This document shows positions 45,398-63,908 of a stretch of DNA of 64,000 nt, piece by piece. A program made the translations under genes and the position numbers. Every line of letters begins with the position of its first letter. Positions within the stretch are counted from its first letter, which is position 1. The notes beneath the pieces were generated by a model, which was not told the origin of the DNA, did no database searches, and was given only the letters and a program-made list of their open reading frames with translations. Origin of the DNA: Brasenia schreberi. Taxonomy: Eukaryota > Streptophyta > Magnoliopsida > Nymphaeales > Cabombaceae. Location of the stretch: positions 2,911,501 through 2,975,500 of the forward strand of contig JAYKKT010000040.1 in the NCBI GenBank assembly GCA_036023115.1. Direction: 5' to 3'.

Positions 45398-45630
45398 TGT
45401 TGAAGAATATGAATATATGTTGTTTTTTGTGTTAGTTTTAGTATATTTAATGTTTTGGATATTATTATAATTGTCCGTAGTACTAAGGGCATTTTGGTCA
45501 TTTTGTGTTTAATGACCCATTATATAAGGGCTGAACTTCTTGTATTAGGGTTAAGAGTCTGATTAATAGAAAGAGAGAGAGAGGGGTCATTCTCCATTGG
45601 AGGGTCTGCCCCCCTCCTTCGATCTCAACA
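45398..45630 (+). mobile_element. Solo LTR candidate
   Basis: 233 bp starting TGTTGAAGAATATG and ending CGATCTCAACA, so the termini are the inverted pair TGTTGA/TCAACA. Internal features in LTR order: TATATAAGGGC (45522-45532) then a TAATAGAAAG/(GA)n stretch. No primer site, coding region or second copy is nearby, and no target duplication is obvious. Confidence 0.6.
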
Positions 45631-46340
45631 TTTTTTGATCTTATGTTATGCTATCCATATTTTTCAACAGGTGGTTTGACATCAGTGAAGAACTCTTCGC
45701 AGAACCATTATTGGAAACTTCAGCACATGCAGGTTTTCTAGGACACTTTGAGAAATCTGCTTTGCTTTGCCAAGTCCACTTTTCTTTTCTAACAAGTCTC
45801 CCTCTTCAACAGAGAAAGAAGAGGACTCCATAAATATCACGTGGAGGCTAGTAAAGCATGAATTTGTGACATATGTGTCTGTGCATGCATACATATGTAT
45901 GTATCGGGTGCACCACCTTGCTGCTCTTTAATAAACATCAATAAACTTATCGTATGTATTGAAAAAATGCATGTATATAATGATAACATACTCCATAGCA
46001 CCTACTCCCACGTATACACAATTGGATAAGATTTCATCCAACAGCTTGGACAAAGCAAATTTCATAAGATTCCATCCACTGGTTCAAATGAAGCAAATTT
46101 AATTTGTTGCTAATAACTAAATTAAATACATGCATGAAAAGCTAGTAGATATGAGATTTTCTTTAAATGCATTCTTGCAATTATGGTAACAAATCTTTGA
46201 TTGTTTCATCTTATCATTGGATGAAACCTCATCCAATGGCGTAGCTTTGGTAGTAGGTATGCTACATGTACCCTGCCACTACTCTGTGTATGTGTGTGCA
46301 TGAAATACTTGCAAATCCTATTATAAATGGTGACAAATTA

Positions 46341-46519
46341 GAAGAGATGCATACTACAAGTATTATAGCTCAACCAAAAGAAACAAAGTCGATTGTCTGA
46401 GATGCTACTATTGGATATTCAACTTGGGTAGAAGAGATGCTAACTACAAGTATTCTAGGTCAACCAAAAGAGACAAAGTTGATTGTCTGAGATGCTACCG
46501 TTGGATACTTAACTTGGGA
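46341..46519. repeat. 90-bp tandem duplication
   Basis: Two copies, starting GAAGAGATGC at 46341 and 46431, differ at about ten positions. Shared core: CAAGTATT, GATTGTCTGAGATGCTAC and AACTTGGG. Confidence 0.85.
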
Positions 46520-48666
46520 GGTTTATTCTTTTAACAGTTGGATACGATGAAATGGATAATGGACATACTATGAAACTGATTAGCATACTCACAAGCAGAC
46601 GCAGCCATGGCAAACTTATGCTAAGCCTCACGAGTGATTTCACAACCATGCAAACCAAGGCTCTCGCTGGGCTAGGTGTGATTATCCTTTGCAAAAGTAG
46701 GCCAGAACTCATCCATCACTCCTACATATCAATTATCATCAGGCTCTTGGTCAAAGCTGATCCATCTTAGTTTATTATATTAACATGCACTCTTCTACAG
46801 CAAAATATTCAACAAGATGTTTATTATAACACGTAAAGTCAATGCTACTTGCATTGAGATAGAAGTAAAATAACAAAACAAAACATAAACTGAATGCTTA
46901 AAAGGCAAGGAAAGAGAGAAGCCTCTCTGAAGAGCCTTACTCCCTGTATTTCTCAAAATGAAGTCTGAAATGATGAGTGCTACATAATCATCCAAACTAA
47001 GAGTGACTCCCCATACAATACATTTCCTCACATTTCCAGAAATAAAACGAGCTCACAAACATATGCCAAGATATGTGAAACAGTAATTAGTCCCAAATGT
47101 CAATATGTGTACATGTTGACGGGTGAATTGGAACCAGGTCTTTTCTATGTTTGAGGAACCAAGTTAAGGTGACAACCTAAGGATGAGAAGAAACAGAGAA
47201 CTCCTAACAAGTCGAAGAGTGAGTCATATATAGTAAATATCATCATGGGTTGACAGCACTAATGCACCTCCTCATCTCTGCGCAGATCCAATTTTCCTCT
47301 CCTTCATGATCTTAATGGAAGACTGGTAGGAGGAATTCTGGCCAATAAGCACCCTAGCTTCACTTCGACCCCCAAGCCCCACATTGCTCTAAAGGTGGAT
47401 GGTATTTGTGAAGAGGTTCCTTGTTGCACCATAATGCTACGCCATATATGCACCTCCTACAAGGTTGCTGAACCCGTGGTGGGCACATCGACACTCAACG
47501 CCCATGCTTCTCCCATGTCCTAACTCCCCACTATCTATCCCAAACATTTTTAGTGTTATGATACTAAAACACTTCATGAATATCAACTGAGTATTATTTT
47601 ATTAGTAAATGACATATGAAAGCTACGCTTTTTCATTTGGTTTTATAAGATATTATCAACTGTATCTACTAATATAACTTGTACGTAACCCGGTAACCGT
47701 GTCCAAGCACCTGTAATTTTAAAAAATTGCCAAACTCTTGCATAAGTACTCTCGCCCCTGTCCACCCCTCATCGGCACCCATGTGACATGTCCATAATGA
47801 GCAAGATCTTGTGCGTAAAAGAAAAAATGAGAGAGAGAATTGAAAGGAAAAGGATTATTTTAACAGAAGTTAACCTTGTACTCCATCCCCATGTGCATTC
47901 TGTGTGTTCCACTGCTGGGCAAATAGTTACTCGTGGAGAACATTTGTTCTGTTATTTGTTTATGACTTTATATCATGTGAAGCTTTTGCACTGCTTTTCT
48001 ATGAGAAAATTGCAAGTGCAAGTCAGGCATATCACACTGAATGGCTTGACATGAAAGAAAGGCTTAAAAATTCATATGAAAAGGACTCCTTTGCTTTAAA
48101 TATATATCTATACTTCCAATATAAGATAATGTGCATATCACAACCCTAACACTTGATTCATTTACTGAGAAGTTCTTCTGTAAAAAGAAATGAATAAACA
48201 TATTTCTTCTGCAGTGTGGCACGTGGGCAGCAGGTACAAATATAGGACATCTGTCTAAGTTCTATCGATAAGATTCTTCATAAGGAAAACTGCAAAACCA
48301 TCCACTCTAGTTGATTATTGCAGAAAAATATCTTGCATTACAAAATAAACATTTAAGTACCTGCTTAAGGCTTCTACTATTTCCAAATATGCTCCATCAT
48401 CTGAAAAGCTACGTTTTGCCCTCTTATCTTCTCATTTGAGGTCGCCAAGGCTTTGATGTTTCCTAATTTCTTACAAGCCTTCCTTTTTATTTTAGTTGGA
48501 AGTGACAAATATGATTTGGAATCAAGACCAATGGAAAAATCTCTATACTGAGTATCAGCTACCCCTAACGTTGAACATTTATTTTTCTGGTGGAACTGCT
48601 AATTTTCTCCACTTTTCAAGTTGCTGACCTTTATCAACTCCTTACCTTGGTTATCACTACAAGAGC
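46520..48666. other. Spacer with no supported gene
   Basis: No feature recognised apart from scattered short ORFs. The right end should hold the PPR gene's 3' untranslated region. Confidence 0.5.
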
Positions 48667-50055
48667 CTACTCACTAGTTTCATATTTAGCAACATATTTT
48701 GCTTTACGAATAGCAGCTCTTAGCTTTCTTCTTTCTATCCATAAACCTGATACATGAAGTCCAAGGAGGACTGCACGATGAGTAGCACTGAGGACCTTGA
48801 TGCCTTCTCTTAAACAAGCTAGCAGGAGACTGTATGCAGTCCGGTATTTTCTTGCACTACAAAGGCCATGCAATAATGATGTATAAGTAAAAGAATCCTT
48901 GACCTTCATTTCATTGAAAAGCTCCATAGCAACATCTATACGCCCAGCATTGCAAAAACCAAAAATCAGGCAGTTTCTTGCCACCAAGTTTGATTGGAAG
49001 CCTTTCATTTCCATGTACTGGAAGTGCTTACTGGCAGATTCCATATGGCCCATCTTACACAGACCATCGATTAATATGGTATGGGTGTACTCGTCACCCT
49101 TCAAACCACCTTCTTCCATTTTATTCAACAAGTCAAATGCAGCATCTACATTTCCCTCTTTGCAAAAATTATTAATCACAGCATTATAGGAAACTACATC
49201 CATGATGATTCCCTTGCTCATCATCTGTTCAACCAAAGCATTAGCTTCTCCTGCCTTCCCCAGTCTGGATAATGCACTTACTACAGTGGTAAAGACAAAA
49301 GGGTCAGTCACGTAACCCTTGTTTTTCAATTCAGAAAGAAGTTGAAGACCTTGTTCGATCTTCCCTGACTTGAAGCAACAATTCATGACAGTAGTGTAGG
49401 TTATGGCGTTTGGCACATACCCCAATCGTCCAAGCTCCTTCAATACCTTTCTTGCCTCGGCTAGCCTACCTGCTTTGCAGAGACCATCAATTAGTATATT
49501 GTACGTGACAATCTCTGAGATGGAGCCAAGACCCTCCAGTTTCCTGAACAGTCTAAGTGCACTACCAGTGTTCCCAGCCTTGCAAAGTCCATTGATGATA
49601 ATGTTATATGTTGTCGATGAAGGCGGCAATTTCTGAGCCGCCATTTCAAGAAATATAGTGTATGCTTCCTCTGATCTTCCAGTTCTAAACAAACAATGCA
49701 TCAAACTGTTGTAGGTCCATATATCGGGCATGATGCCAACTTGCAACATCTCTTCAAATAGATCAAGAGATTGATATAGTGCTCCATTTCTAGTGGCACG
49801 AGCAATCAATGTATTATAGGTAACAGTATCTGGACTAATTCCTGCATCCTTCATTCTACCAAGTACCTGATATGCTGCATCCAATCCAATTAGCCGACAA
49901 TACGCAGACATCAAAGTGTTGTAGGTAACAACATCCGGCAAATAACCAAGTTGAATCCCATCGATTAAAAGAGACTCTGCCTTTTTCAGGTTTTGGGCTT
50001 TGCAGAAAGCGGATATAGATATGTTCAGTAAGCGTGTAGAGAAAATGCAAGGCAT
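48667..50055 (-). CDS. P-class pentatricopeptide repeat protein, At5g46680-like
   Basis: Intact intronless gene of 462 codons. It starts MPCIFSTRLLNISISAFCK, which aligns with the N-terminus of Arabidopsis At5g46680 as I know it (STKLLNIS...). About eleven to twelve consecutive 35-residue repeats follow, with the usual signatures PDVVTYNTLMSAYCR, PDTVTYNTLI, PDIWTYNSLM, SSTTYNIIINGLCKAG, SEIVTYNILIDGLCKAG and PNAITYTTVM. No E, DYW or SMR domain is present, so it is P class, expected to bind organellar RNA; no clear transit peptide is visible, as also for the relative. The C-terminus ends in a basic stretch (IERRKLRAAIRKAKYVAKY). Length is close to the relative (about 470 residues). Confidence 0.92.
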   Translation of the reverse strand: MPCIFSTRLLNISISAFCKAQNLKKAESLLIDGIQLGYLPDVVTYNTLMSAYCRLIGLDAAYQVLGRMKDAGISPDTVTYNTLIARATRNGALYQSLDLFEEMLQVGIMPDIWTYNSLMHCLFRTGRSEEAYTIFLEMAAQKLPPSSTTYNIIINGLCKAGNTGSALRLFRKLEGLGSISEIVTYNILIDGLCKAGRLAEARKVLKELGRLGYVPNAITYTTVMNCCFKSGKIEQGLQLLSELKNKGYVTDPFVFTTVVSALSRLGKAGEANALVEQMMSKGIIMDVVSYNAVINNFCKEGNVDAAFDLLNKMEEGGLKGDEYTHTILIDGLCKMGHMESASKHFQYMEMKGFQSNLVARNCLIFGFCNAGRIDVAMELFNEMKVKDSFTYTSLLHGLCSARKYRTAYSLLLACLREGIKVLSATHRAVLLGLHVSGLWIERRKLRAAIRKAKYVAKYETSE

Positions 50056-55240
<5,185 letters not shown>

Positions 55241-55243
55241 TGA

Positions 55244-55745
55244 GTAAGCAAACAGCATGTCTTCTCTTACATCTGTAGCAGAAACTTCTGATCTAATAAA
55301 TCAAAGCATTTTTAGGGTTGTTAATGTCTGTTTCTTTTTTTGGGGAGGAGTGAAAATTGCCATGAAAGTCTCGTTCTCTTGCTCATTTGGAAGGGGAATA
55401 AACATGCTCGATCTGTCCTGTAAATCTGTTTCCCATCTTCTTTTGTGATTTGGATTATCACACTACTGAAACCAATTCCTTGGTTTCTCTACAACAGACA
55501 TACCACACGGAATCAGCTCTGTGTTGCACCCTCATCATGTGAGAGGTGGAATTCATTTCTCATGGATTTGGTTTCATGCGGAGCCATCAATCCTAAGGTG
55601 CAGTGCATCCCAATATTCACGAGCCTAAAAAATAATTCAATTTTAATCAATAATGAGTTACTTATGGAAATCGAGATATTACAAGAAACATGGGATGAAT
55701 CTAATACTGAACATCGCGCCATTGTGAAGAGATTGTGCTTTCCAA

Positions 55746-55791
<46 letters not shown>

Positions 55792-58700
55792 TGGTAGGGT
55801 TTCGAAACAAGAGAAAAATCATTCATCAAAGTTTAATAGGTTCAGTCAACACGAGCCAGGGTGTGGGTTGAGCGAATCTAGGTTAGGTCCAAGATTAGGT
55901 TTAAATAAAATCAGATCACTGGTTGAATATGGATTTAACCAAGCAAGATCCAGTTCGAAACAGGTTAACGGAAAAGAATTTTGAATCGAAAGACTGGAGG
56001 AAAATGACTCACTGGTGGGTTCTTCAAGCAACAACCGCGGATTAGACATGGCCTGTTTCAACGATTCAAACCAGAACAAGATTGGCCCTGAAACCATAAT
56101 AAGAAACCCAATAAGATAAATGCTCATAGATGTAGGAAATCAAATAAGATAAGGACTTTACTTGTGTTCAGATAACTTCAATTGTCTTTATCTGGATAGC
56201 GGGACTCCTTTTTGAATTCAACACTTGATCTTCATTTGTATTTTTGAAAACTAAATATGAATTGAATCATGAATCTTTAATGAACTTCAGATATTGGATG
56301 TGGATTTGGATAAAAATTGAATAGTTAGGTCTTCAAACCTGATCTAGATCTTGAAGTAAGATCTCTGTCACAACATGATATTTCTTATTTTCCTCCCAAA
56401 TTGCTCACCGTTAACATTGGGCTCGTGAACCATGCTGTGCGGAAATTCACTTTTCATGTCTGAGAAATGAAACCAGTTTCTTACATAATTTGATTCAGAG
56501 ACGATGAAATTGTCCCAAATTCATGTTGTAATATATGTATATGTAGTCTGTTTGCTTCTCTGCTCTTCATGAGATTTCCTTTTCCTCTCTTCCAGGGGGT
56601 GACTGAAGAGAGAAGAGAAGGAGAAAAGATAGATAAAGGAGATCACCAAATGGGTATAAAACTGCTACAAGTTACACATATAGTAGCAATGACCATGTAT
56701 GAAAGTGTCATCCACATTACTGTACTGATTAAAATTCTGGGATTATTTCACTCCTTTGAACTGCAAAATCATCAGTGGCCATTCTAGAAGTGCTTGTTTA
56801 CTGTCGACTGTTTGCAGTCGTAATAATCTCCCTATCTCATCTCAAGGAAAGGTAAGGTAATTATCTCTGTTTTTCAGGAGATTCATAGTTTATTTTCATT
56901 TATTGCTATTTTGAGTATGACTCAGGAATGATCTTTCTGCTTGTTATATCAGATCTATATAATCCATATTATAAGTGCTTATCTACACAACAAATCTGAA
57001 CTATAGCAATTAACATTCAGTTTTCAGGTCGTCGAATCTACAAGATCATTGAGATTACCTTAGTACATGATGTTTGTCACAGTTGATGCACCTCTAATCT
57101 GTAATTCTTTCCCTGAGAAGGGATCCACAGCAGCAAATTGGTTGTACTGTAATTGTTCATGATAGACAATTAGAGCCTGAAAAAAAGCCAAGATGGCTCT
57201 TACCATGGCTCGGGTTGTTGCTCGTTCGGGCTTGTCTCGTTTCGAATTTAAGATGAGGTTACTAGTTAAACTCGGTAAATTAATTTCTTTTAATTTTCAT
57301 TAGAGTATGGAATTTTTTCTCCTTTATGTTAAAACATATCGTTTGAAGGTAATCTTTACTGTAAAATGAGAACTCTCAAACCATTGAAGATATGCACACC
57401 CATCACTAATTGCTAAAAGCTTGCATATACAGCAAAAACCTCCAGACTTGGGGAACCTTGAAAGTTCAACCCTCAGTGCTATTATAAAAAACCCTCCAAA
57501 TCTCTGAACATCCTGGGATTAAAGAAGGTCCCAAAAGTTCGGGTGTTCACCGGAGCTATTCAGATCCGGTACTGATCTTTTGCATCCAACTGTGCATCTG
57601 GATCTAAACAGGCCTTTGGCCCATATCCATTCCCAACACCGATATACAATCGTTCAAGATAAAATAAGTAATGAAGAGAAAATACAAAATAAACAAAATC
57701 TCTTAATTCATTCCACATTAAAGTCTTCACGTCATTACATAAATAATGCAATGAAACTACCTAATAGTAACCTAAATAAATAAGATTTCTATTTCTTGCT
57801 CGCTGATGGTGATGTGGATTGTCTGGATCCATTTATCTTCTTAGAATTGAGATGAATTTATATAAAATCCAAATGAAAACAAATATGTTCGGTTCTGGTC
57901 GGAATGGAACCAATCTTAACCAACTCACACTATCCCACCTAGATATGTTCGGTTCCGGTTTACTCACCATTCTGGGTTGCTTGGAACCTGGAACCAGAAC
58001 CGAATTGTCCCCGGAATCGTTTCAATTTTCTTTTAAAAAAAGGGGTAAATGCACCTTCTAAGAGCCAAATTCCCCACCAACCACAACAATAGATAGCACC
58101 TTAACATTGAAATAAATATACAAAACCTAGTTAGTGGTGGTTTGTTATGGCCGCTTCTGGTTCCAGTTTCAGGCCGATTTTTGGATACCATGAATTGTAA
58201 CTGAACCGGGGGGGTTCTCGGTTCCGGTTACCACCGGTTCTGCGAGCGGTCTAGTTCCGATTTGAACTGGTCACGCCTAGTTCCACCCTTCCTGCACCAA
58301 GAGGAGACAGAGGGGTTCCTTGTCTGTGATCGCGCGACTAGTCGAAGGAATGAATGCCCAATTCAAGCTCTCAGCTGGTTTTACCTAAAATTTGATTTAA
58401 CCAATGACTCACATTCTTCCGAGTCTTATGGGTCTAGCTGACCTAGCTCCAAGTTGGAAATAGTCAAGCTGCTTTCAACAGAAGGCTATCTCTATCGATC
58501 GAGCAGAAGGAACAATGTGTATAACAAATCCAAACACAATTACAGTGATGAATTTGGGTTCATCTTTAGAGTAGTTTGAGTCACTGCACATTTCAGACTG
58601 AACAAATGCTAGAAACCAACTCCAAAATCTTCAACAGTAACTGCACAGAACTACTTTTTACATGGGCATAGTTGAGAAGCAATTGGCCTTCACCCAGTTC

Positions 58701-58837
58701 ATTGAATTTGAAGCTTGGTTCTATGTGATTTCTCGCCTCATACTATTTCTAGGGGACTCTCAGCATGATACTTATAGCGGAATCTGTTACATGCGTCAAT
58801 ATTTTCTCTTCTTTTGGAGCATAATCTTCACACACAC

Positions 58838-58868
<31 letters not shown>

Positions 58869-60807
58869 TATATACATGTGTGTCTGTGCGTGCATGCATG
58901 CATGTGTTCTTTTATGGCATAATTTTCATATATATATATATATATACATATATGTGTGTGTGGAGATATATCTGACCTGGACCAAGTTGGACTGTCTCTA
59001 GGGAGTCGGTGAAAGTTGTTTGGTTCTTTGCATGATCTCTCTCTCTCTCTCTCTCCCAATTTATTTAACCACATCACAAGTACAAGGAAATTTAGCTATT
59101 TATATACTATTCATGAATTTCTAGTTAAACATTATTGTGACTTTCATCTCCCAAGACCCATATCTGATCATATGCTATGAAATTGAGACCCAATGCAATT
59201 TTCTTATTTGAGATGTAAAGTTTGTTGTTGAAGTTATACGTTATGTTAAAATTTGTACATTTCAGCTTTTAATAAGTTTTAAGACTCATAGAATTTCATT
59301 ATATGTTTCACCCTTTGCTCGTGCTACCCAATATGGTTACTGTAATACACGACGGTGTAGCTATATCAAGATGAGTACATCACACCTGCTGCTGGCTGCG
59401 AAATTGCTCTTTTTGGTACAGACATGGCATAATTTCATTGTAAGGGCGGAGGACCGACTGTTCTTTGTTGCCGAGATGAACCAGCGTGGTCTGAACCAAG
59501 ATGAGCTATGAGAGCTAAATTCAGGTCAAGTTTTCGGTAAATCTGAATGACTTGGTTTTGGATGCTTTGATTCATGCAGCCATGCATACCATTCATTCAA
59601 ATTTCATGTTGTCCTTTTACCATGATAGCTCTAAAAGGGCACATGCATGGTTTTGCTATTGAGGTACAATATACCAACCAAAGCAGCTCTGCCATGTTAT
59701 TTTGTTAGGTAAATTTGCATATTTGAGTGTGAGATGTAAGGAAATCATGACAAAGGGGACTGGGTCTTTTGCCAGATTGTCATTTTGGCAACCACATGTG
59801 GGTGAGGGCCCTTACTGCAGGACATCAATTTGCTGCAATAATCTTCTCCCCCCCTCTCCCCTCTTCAAAATATACAGGAGAAATCACACTGGAACAACCC
59901 AGTGTAAAACTTCAACAGTAGAATTCAAGTCCTCCAGGCAAAGAGCATAGAACCTGCACAAGAGCATATCAAATCCATTTCATGGGAGAGTGTTTGATTA
60001 CGAGGCCTGTGCTTATGGAGCTAAAACTGTCATAGGCCGGCCTGGTAATCAAACACGGCCTTGGTGCAGTGGTGGATCTACATTGAGTCAAGACAGGCGT
60101 CTGTTCCATCCCAATTTTGGAAAATCAACTGTAAACCTATAGCTCATAGTGGTATCTATGGATTATAGGACATAGTTCGACCCCACTGTAAACCATTTGA
60201 GGGGCTATATTCCCCACCACGAAAGAGTTTCTAGATCTTCCACTGCCTTGGTGCGTAGTAAAAAGCAGGTATGAGGCTCACCAACAGTTCATTCTTGAGG
60301 GTGGGTCACTGGAATTGGCCCTATAGTGACAGTTTTGCAGGCCTGGCCTTCCAATCATACACCCCTTGTGTCAATGGATTGGATGTATCTGATTAGACTC
60401 TAAATCTGATTATTTAATTTTGTTTGGGGTAGAAAAAAGATCCAAACATTAATCAAGAACAGATAGCAACAGATTGGGTGTTATGCTTGTTTGAATTATC
60501 TGACGAATACATTATACTTCTTTTTTTTAATTTTGGAACGTCATATTTAACTTCTAAGTTTCTAACCCAATTACCCTATAATATCCTTTTAGTTAGATTC
60601 GGTGAAGCCATATGTGATCTGAATTTGATCGATTTCTTCACATCACTACATTATGGCCTTGAATTTATTGGGGGCCCTAAGACAAAAATGCCTTCAGAAG
60701 TGAGGGGCCTACTTTCCTCTAGGTGACAAATTTAAATGTTTGAACGACCATTTAAATAATTTGGTTTCCCTGCTTGGAATGCCAGCAGTTGTGTGTGTGA
60801 GTGTATC

Positions 60808-60842
<35 letters not shown>

Positions 60843-61254
60843 CTACTGCTCTGTCTAGTGGAAAACCAACTATGTCCAATCAGGGTCGCTAAAAAACAAA
60901 AACCAAGCCTAGGTGGGTCCACATGACAGATTTTTATATATCCAGCATCGTGCTCTATACTGTATAATATTAGCATTTACTCCAAACAAAACAATTAAAT
61001 TTCTGTTATCTCAATTAATTTCATAGGCCTCAATCAGACACACCCACATATAACCAAACAAAAAAAATAGTAATTTATTTGGAAAATGAGGGAGGACGTG
61101 TGGGTTTGGATAAGGGTGAGTGGATTGCAGGAGGCAAAACTGAGAGCACCTGAATTGAAGCAGAAGATAGGCCCTCATACTCTTTGGTTATTGAACTGAA
61201 TAATTTTTCTCGAGGGAAGATGACACTGCATCTGCATAAACTCCGGATTGTAAG
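55244..61254. other. Repeat-rich spacer
   Basis: No supported gene in 6 kb. Holds a (TG)n tract (55756-55789), GGTTCCGG-like repeat sequence (about 55800-56130 and 57880-58280), and (CA)n/(TA)n runs near 58830-58960. ORFs here are short and unrecognised. Confidence 0.5.
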
Positions 61255-61625
61255 AAGGTATGAGCTGCATGAGCGTGTGTGCTCACACATATAAGGACAA
61301 TGCACATGCACACACGATATCCACCAATCTTTCGCACTCCAAATAGTTTTCTACTGATCAAAACCGCCATTGTACCACAAAAACACAAGCTAAAAAATAA
61401 AATCATTTTAATATAATATACTTATTTAGGTTTTTCAAGAGGTTCTCGTGAAGGCCACTATGGTTTTAAATGGCTGAGGGAGTAAGAAAAGTAGTAAGAG
61501 ATCATGAATGGCCGTAGATGGAGATTGAAGTGGCAGACGGCAGTGAAACCTGGTGTGTGCATATACCACACCCCCTCTCTCTTTTTCTATATATATATAT
61601 ATATATGTGTGTGTGTGAGAGAGAG
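61255..61625. mobile_element. Foldback-family element, second copy
   Basis: 61430-61560 (TTAGGTTTTTCAAGAGG, ACTATGGTTTTAAATGGC, GGAGATTGAAGTGGCAGACG) parallels the right arm of the element at 16338-16480 in order and spacing, and is likewise followed by (TA)n at 61591. The left part (61290-61395) pairs only weakly with it. Confidence 0.55.
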
Positions 61626-62547
61626 GGGTTGCCGCATTATTAAGTTTCCCACCAAAAGAAGTAAGAAGCATCTTTGGTTTTCGGAAGAAGTGGCTGCTCG
61701 AGAAGAGGGTTCTCGTTAACAAACCAAAGTCATGCAGACGGGCCTTCGCAGACAAGGACGAAAGAAGAAGATTTGAATCTTCTCCTTTACAAAGTAATAG
61801 ATCGAGTTCAAACCAATTCAATTAACTCATTAACTTTCCTTGTCGGCTCAATTCTCGAGCACCATCCAGCAAATACAATAACTCTCGAAATGTACTGCTT
61901 GCATACAAGTATATATACACACATACATACGTCCATACGCACGTGTACATATTTGGTTGGAGTAGCAAACGCCATCGAGACATACGGATATGACCCATAT
62001 TTACGATGCAGAGCTGCACAAGCTTGTCTGTAAATAGCAACGGTGAGAACAAACAAATCAAAGAGCATCTTGGTGACAGATGCTTACATCTCTTTCAATG
62101 AGTAACACTGTACAGTGCTACATGTTCCCGGAGATAATTGTATCATGAGAGTAATGTATATATATAAATTGTGAACAACTAAGTCTTTTCGTCGGCTACA
62201 TGAATTTTTTTCTTTATATATATATATAGTTCGATCACATGCTACATTCTTTATTGTTTCCTTCTAAAACTTTTTTCTATACATTTTTATAACTATATAT
62301 ACTCTGATGGTTTAATAAAACCTATAAGAAATACGTATTCGTATCTTAGAAAGAGTACAACAATAACATTTACAACTGGGGAATTTTTGAATCGTTGGTG
62401 ACAATTGAAGCTGGCTGCAAAAAGCAAAAGAAAATAAACAAAGTGGGGACTGTATTTGTCATTCTCAGATTTGTCCGTGGGAATGGACATCGTTCGGGAC
62501 GCTCACTCTGCTTCCTGGTTCCCCAGTTAGTCAGTGAGGGAGATAAA
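61626..62547. other. Spacer 3' of the DUF4378 gene
   Basis: No feature recognised; should include the 3' untranslated region of the DUF4378 gene. Short (TA)n near 62159 and 62216. Confidence 0.5.
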
Positions 62548-63830
62548 CTAAAACTTAAGAGAGAGAAAATCGACGACGGCCTCGCAGAGCAGCGAGTCAG
62601 CGACCTCCTGCTCGATACGGAAGAGTATCGTCTCGGCGACCGAGGACGCATCGTGGTCGTTGATGGGAGATGAATGGCGACCGGTGTTCACGTCGCTGGC
62701 TACCAGGGCGTCGATGTCCTGAACAATCTTGCAATCCTTGGTTGGTATGCTGCGGACATCCATCCATACATCACGTAGCAGCTGCCTGCCCGTCATGGCT
62801 TTCATGGTGCATCCATGTTGTCCCATCATCATCCATGGCCTTACATGCATGATGATGCATGCCTCGAGCCTCTGTCGCAGAAGCTCGTCCACAAACTCAA
62901 AGACAAGCCTCTTGTTGCTCCTGGTGTTGGCCATGCTCACATGATCATGTCGATGATGACCATGATGATGGTACGCATCCAGTTTGGTAAAGATAGCGGG
63001 GTCCAGTGGGTGAGAAGGAGAATACAAATGCATGAACGAGACGATGGTGTTGCTTCTAAGTCCCATTAGTTCAAGTATGGTCTTAATGCATCGATACATG
63101 AAGATGGTGTCTTTTTTTTCTCTCTCTTTGTTGAGTGGTGGTGAATGTGAATTGAAACATGTTTTCTTGGGCGTTGATGATGGGGCAGCAACTTGATGAT
63201 AGGTATGAGCGTGTACATGATGTGAAAAGGCATCATCTTGTATAACATGACCATCATCTAGTGCCGGTGAAGTGATCGCCGGAGATGCCTATTGACATAC
63301 CACAGTTCACTTGTGATAAGCACATGCCCTTATACTTTGTACATGTACATATAATAAATTGATACCAATAGTTTAGCTAACAAAGTTAAGACCAAAGGGC
63401 TGACTACAGAATCCAGCTGAGAGAGAGAAAGAGAACAAAATGACTTGAAGAATCCAATATGAAAGAGAAGAAAAAAGAAACTAGCTAAAGAAATTCAAAA
63501 TGAAGGAAAACTAACTAAGAATCCAAGTTAATCTAAATAGATATACAAAATAAGCACATATATATATATATATGTGTGTGTGTCTATATATATAAAAAAG
63601 AAAGCAATGAAAAGGAAACTTAAAATCCAAAATAAAAGAGAACCAAGAAACTAGCTAAAATCCAAGATGAAGGAAGACTAACTAAAGAATCCAAGCTTAT
63701 ATATATAGAGAGAGAGTCATGACACACATAGCAAGCAAAAATGGGAAAAAAAACTTGCTCAAGAATCCAAATGAAAAGGGCAACAAAGAAACTACCTGAA
63801 AAATCCAAGGAAGACTAACTAAAGGCTCTA

Positions 63831-63908
<78 letters not shown>

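Noticed and set aside
48899..49636. Plus-strand ORFs opposite the PPR gene
   Set aside because: Antisense shadows of the PPR repeats.
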